Shown here piece after piece: positions 20,539 to 22,583 of a stretch of 22,583 nucleotides of DNA. The stretch is from Oscillospiraceae bacterium (GTDB taxonomy: Bacteria; Bacillota; Clostridia; Oscillospirales; Ruminococcaceae). Each line of letters starts with the position of its first letter. The first letter of the stretch is position 1. The notes below the pieces were generated by a model. It worked only from the letters and a program-made list of their open reading frames with translations, was not told the origin of the DNA and did no database searches. The DNA is taken from the NCBI GenBank assembly GCA_028694405.1, contig JAQUTM010000012.1, forward strand, positions 1 through 22,583, read 5' to 3'. The position numbers were made by a program, and so were the translations under genes.

Positions 20539-21342
20539 ATGGAAATCTATACGGATATTGCAGCAGAAATGTTTGGGTGTGAACACGGCGGCTTACCTGC
20601 AGGGGTAACGGTAAGCACGCAGAGCGAAAACGATATTACCGTAACGCGCGTAAGCATTGAAAACGACAACTTAGCCAAAACGCGCGGCATTTATACAACC
20701 ATCGATATGCCAAATATGGCATATATTGATGACCATAATGAAAAATATATAACTGCCGTAGCTACGCAGCTAAAAGCCTTACTGCCTCGCGAAGGGTTAA
20801 TCTTGGTGGCGGGTCTGGGCAACCCTGCTGTTACAGCCGATGCTTTGGGTCCGCGTACGGCAGAAAAAATTTTTGTCACCCGTCATTTGGATAAGACAGC
20901 TGATATTTTGCCGCTTAAGCTGCGAGAGGTGGCATCCTTTGCACCCGGCGTAGAGGGAAAAACCGGTATGCAAACGGGAGAGGTACTGCGCAGCATTGTA
21001 AAAAAAACAAGCCCTGCATGTGTAATTTGTGTAGATAGCCTGTGTACTGCCAGTGCCCAACGGCTTGGCTGTACCGTACAAATTACAAATGCGGCACTGG
21101 TGCCAAAATCCAACCCTACCCAAAAAATAAACAGCAATGTACTGGGCGTTCCTGTTATTGCGGCAGGCGTGCCAACGGTTATGCAGGCGGGAGAAACCAT
21201 AGAAGGTGCCGAGGCGTTAGTGGTTTGCCCAAAAGAAATAGATGCGATTATCCGACGCGGCAGCAACGTACTAAGCTTGGCAATTAACAAGGCTTTGCAA
21301 ACCAAGCTCGCGGTAAGCGAGCTGGCTTATCTTACCATATAA
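20539..21342 (+). CDS. gpr: GPR germination protease (compact form)
   Basis: Aspartic-type protease that degrades small acid-soluble spore proteins at germination, made as a zymogen in the forespore. Family motifs are TDIAAE (5-10, the processing region), GLGNPAVTADALGPRT (92-107) with Asp101, CVDSL (164-168) with Asp166, and CPKEIDAII (230-238). The two aspartates are 65 residues apart, as expected. The protein has only 267 residues, against about 370 in Bacillus; the missing part lies between GVPTVMQAG and CPKEID, where Bacillus has a longer segment. The ATG lies 7 bases after GAGGT. spoIIP follows 96 bases downstream. Confidence 0.94.
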   Translation: MEIYTDIAAEMFGCEHGGLPAGVTVSTQSENDITVTRVSIENDNLAKTRGIYTTIDMPNMAYIDDHNEKYITAVATQLKALLPREGLILVAGLGNPAVTADALGPRTAEKIFVTRHLDKTADILPLKLREVASFAPGVEGKTGMQTGEVLRSIVKKTSPACVICVDSLCTASAQRLGCTVQITNAALVPKSNPTQKINSNVLGVPVIAAGVPTVMQAGETIEGAEALVVCPKEIDAIIRRGSNVLSLAINKALQTKLAVSELAYLTI

Positions 21343-21355
21343 CTTGTACAGCAAA

Positions 21356-21383
21356 GCATATATTTAGCACACCTGCATACAAT
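21356..21383 (+). promoter_or_regulatory. Sigma-E-type promoter for spoIIP
   Basis: CATACAAT (21376-21383) is a perfect match to the sigma-E -10 pattern CATACANT, and GCATATA (21356-21362) matches the -35 KMATATT at six of seven positions, with a 13-base spacing. Sigma-E control fits the mother-cell role of SpoIIP. Confidence 0.55.
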
Positions 21384-21392
21384 TAAACAGGC
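21383..21392 (+). promoter_or_regulatory. Possible SpoIIID-binding site
   Basis: TTAAACAGGC fits the SpoIIID consensus WWRRACARNY at all positions and overlaps the expected start of RNA from the sigma-E-type promoter. ACAGGCTG recurs 22 bases later (21387-21394 and 21409-21416). Short degenerate motif, so tentative. Confidence 0.3.
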
Positions 21393-21438
21393 TGATTTGT
21401 ACTGTCATACAGGCTGTACATAAATTTAAGGGCAGCCT

Positions 21439-22575
21439 ATGGGGTGTACAATGAGGCGGAGCCGACTGGAAAAACTAATATTTGGCGTTATGTGTACCGT
21501 ACTGGTAATAGCAGTAGTAGGTGTAACAACGCTGGCGGCGCCTTCCTTTTCTATGGTGCAGGCTGCCACGTTTATTAGTGCTGCCTTGGTGGCGCCCAAA
21601 CAGGCGTTTGAAACCGTAACTTTTTTATGGGATGTAAAAGAGGAGCAGACCGAGGTGGTTCCCGCCGCGCAAACAGTAGATGAAAATGATTTAAGCAGCG
21701 GTTGGTGGACAGAAATGCCTACAAAAGAGGCAGAGCCTGTAAATCCAAGTGAAGAGATTCCCGAAGGTATGGGACTATTGAATGAAGTACAATACCCTAC
21801 TATTGGAGAGGGCCAGCTTTATGTGGCATGTGGTGCTGCCAGCATAAAAAATGTAACGGAGGTATCTAACGAAGAAGTTACACAAGAAATTGCAAATCCG
21901 CCTGATTTTGCGGTAGAACTGAACAGCAGCGAACCTCAAGTGCTGATTATGCACACTCATGCTACCGAAAGCTACGAAAGTGTAGAGCACAGCTGGTACG
22001 ACCCCGCAAACACAGGCCGCAATACAGACACCAGTCAAAATGTAGTAGCGGTGGGAGCTGAAATGGTATCGGTACTAAATGCGGCAGGAATTAACACCAT
22101 ACAAGATGCCACGTTACACGATTACCCCAGTTATAACGGCAGTTATGAGCGCAGTAAGGCAACTGTGGAAAGCTATCTGCAAAAGTATCCCAGCATAAAG
22201 GTGGTACTAGATGTACACCGTGACGCGATTGAAAAAGAAGGCACGCGCATTAAGCCTATTTGTAGTATAGGTGATATGAAATCTGCCCAAGTAATGATAA
22301 TATGCGGTGCCGATAACGGCAAAATGAATATGCCGAATTATATGAAAAATTTGCGGTTTGCGGCTGTTTGGCAAAACGCCATGGAAAGCGCTTATCCCGG
22401 GTTGACGCGTCCGGTATTGTTTGATTATCGCAATTACAACCAACAGCTTACCACGGGTAGTTTGCTTATTGAAGTAGGCGGCCACGCAAATACTTTAGAA
22501 GAGGCAAAATATGCAGCGCGCATGGCGGCACAGGGGCTTGTCACCTGTCTTACACAGTACGCGGCTCAAAAATAA
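21439..22575 (+). CDS. spoIIP: Stage II sporulation protein P, peptidoglycan amidase/endopeptidase
   Basis: Membrane-anchored cell-wall hydrolase that works with SpoIID and SpoIIM during septal thinning and engulfment. The 378 residues show an N-terminal membrane segment (about 13-34), an extracellular linker rich in Glu/Pro (65-125), and the amidase_3-like catalytic domain (about 165-375): MHTHATES (171-178, with His172 and Glu177), DVHRDAI (258-264, His260) and IEVGGHANTLEEA (344-356, Glu345). AAGGG lies 6 bases before ATG 21439; ATG 21451 (MRRSRLEK) is also possible. The gene ends 8 bases before the window edge. Confidence 0.95.
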   Translation: MGCTMRRSRLEKLIFGVMCTVLVIAVVGVTTLAAPSFSMVQAATFISAALVAPKQAFETVTFLWDVKEEQTEVVPAAQTVDENDLSSGWWTEMPTKEAEPVNPSEEIPEGMGLLNEVQYPTIGEGQLYVACGAASIKNVTEVSNEEVTQEIANPPDFAVELNSSEPQVLIMHTHATESYESVEHSWYDPANTGRNTDTSQNVVAVGAEMVSVLNAAGINTIQDATLHDYPSYNGSYERSKATVESYLQKYPSIKVVLDVHRDAIEKEGTRIKPICSIGDMKSAQVMIICGADNGKMNMPNYMKNLRFAAVWQNAMESAYPGLTRPVLFDYRNYNQQLTTGSLLIEVGGHANTLEEAKYAARMAAQGLVTCLTQYAAQK

Positions 22576-22583
22576 AGAAAGTT

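Overview
The window looks like a chromosomal segment of an endospore-forming member of the Clostridia, perhaps an Oscillospirales-type gut anaerobe. The evidence is the spoVAC-spoVAD-spoVAE, gpr and spoIIP sporulation genes, the rpsT-gpr-spoIIP order known from Bacillus subtilis, T-box control of branched-chain amino-acid genes, a THF riboswitch before an ECF folate S-component, strong AAGGAGG ribosome-binding sites, several TTG/GTG starts and an A+T-leaning composition. The class-level placement is firm; the order-level guess is not.

Layout. 1-3348: end of a peptide ABC transporter operon (end of a DppD/OppD ATPase, a complete DppF/OppF ATPase, a terminator, then a separately promoted lipoprotein that binds peptides). 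3445-9043: the isoleucine/valine block, consisting of a sigma-A promoter, a T-box leader whose specifier reads as GTA (Val), then ilvB, ilvN, ilvC, an internal terminator, ilvD and a strong final hairpin. 9102-10404 (minus): rsgA with a roughly 195-nt leader that holds a small ORF and a hairpin built from Shine-Dalgarno and anti-Shine-Dalgarno arms. 10676-11704: an extended SDR-type protein. 11759-13648 (minus): a YwlG/TIGR01440 protein and a DUF815 AAA ATPase, probably one operon. 13657-15237: a second T-box leader with an ATC (Ile) specifier and ilvA, divergent from the ATPase gene. 15296-16962: a two-gene unit with its own promoter and terminator, coding for a DUF1887 CARF-nuclease-like protein (Card1/Can2 relatives) and a small CPFC glutaredoxin-like protein. 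No CRISPR array or cas gene is visible. 17017-17858 (minus): folT with a THF riboswitch. 17898-19875: the spoVA genes. 19958-20382 (minus): rpsT with two hairpins behind it. 20539-22575: gpr and spoIIP.

How the genes fit together. IlvA makes 2-oxobutanoate from threonine, and IlvB/N, IlvC and IlvD carry it and pyruvate to the Ile and Val precursors. The two T-boxes appear to split sensing: uncharged tRNA-Ile controls entry (ilvA) and uncharged tRNA-Val controls the shared pathway. The spoVA genes, gpr and spoIIP serve dipicolinate uptake into the spore, degradation of spore proteins at germination, and engulfment.

The most interesting signals are the rsgA leader, which carries a 9-nt copy of the 16S rRNA 3' tail in front of the gene for a 30S-maturation GTPase; the CARF nuclease away from any CRISPR locus, paired with a redox protein; and the paired Val/Ile T-boxes. 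All calls come from reading the sequence by eye; no database search or folding program was run.
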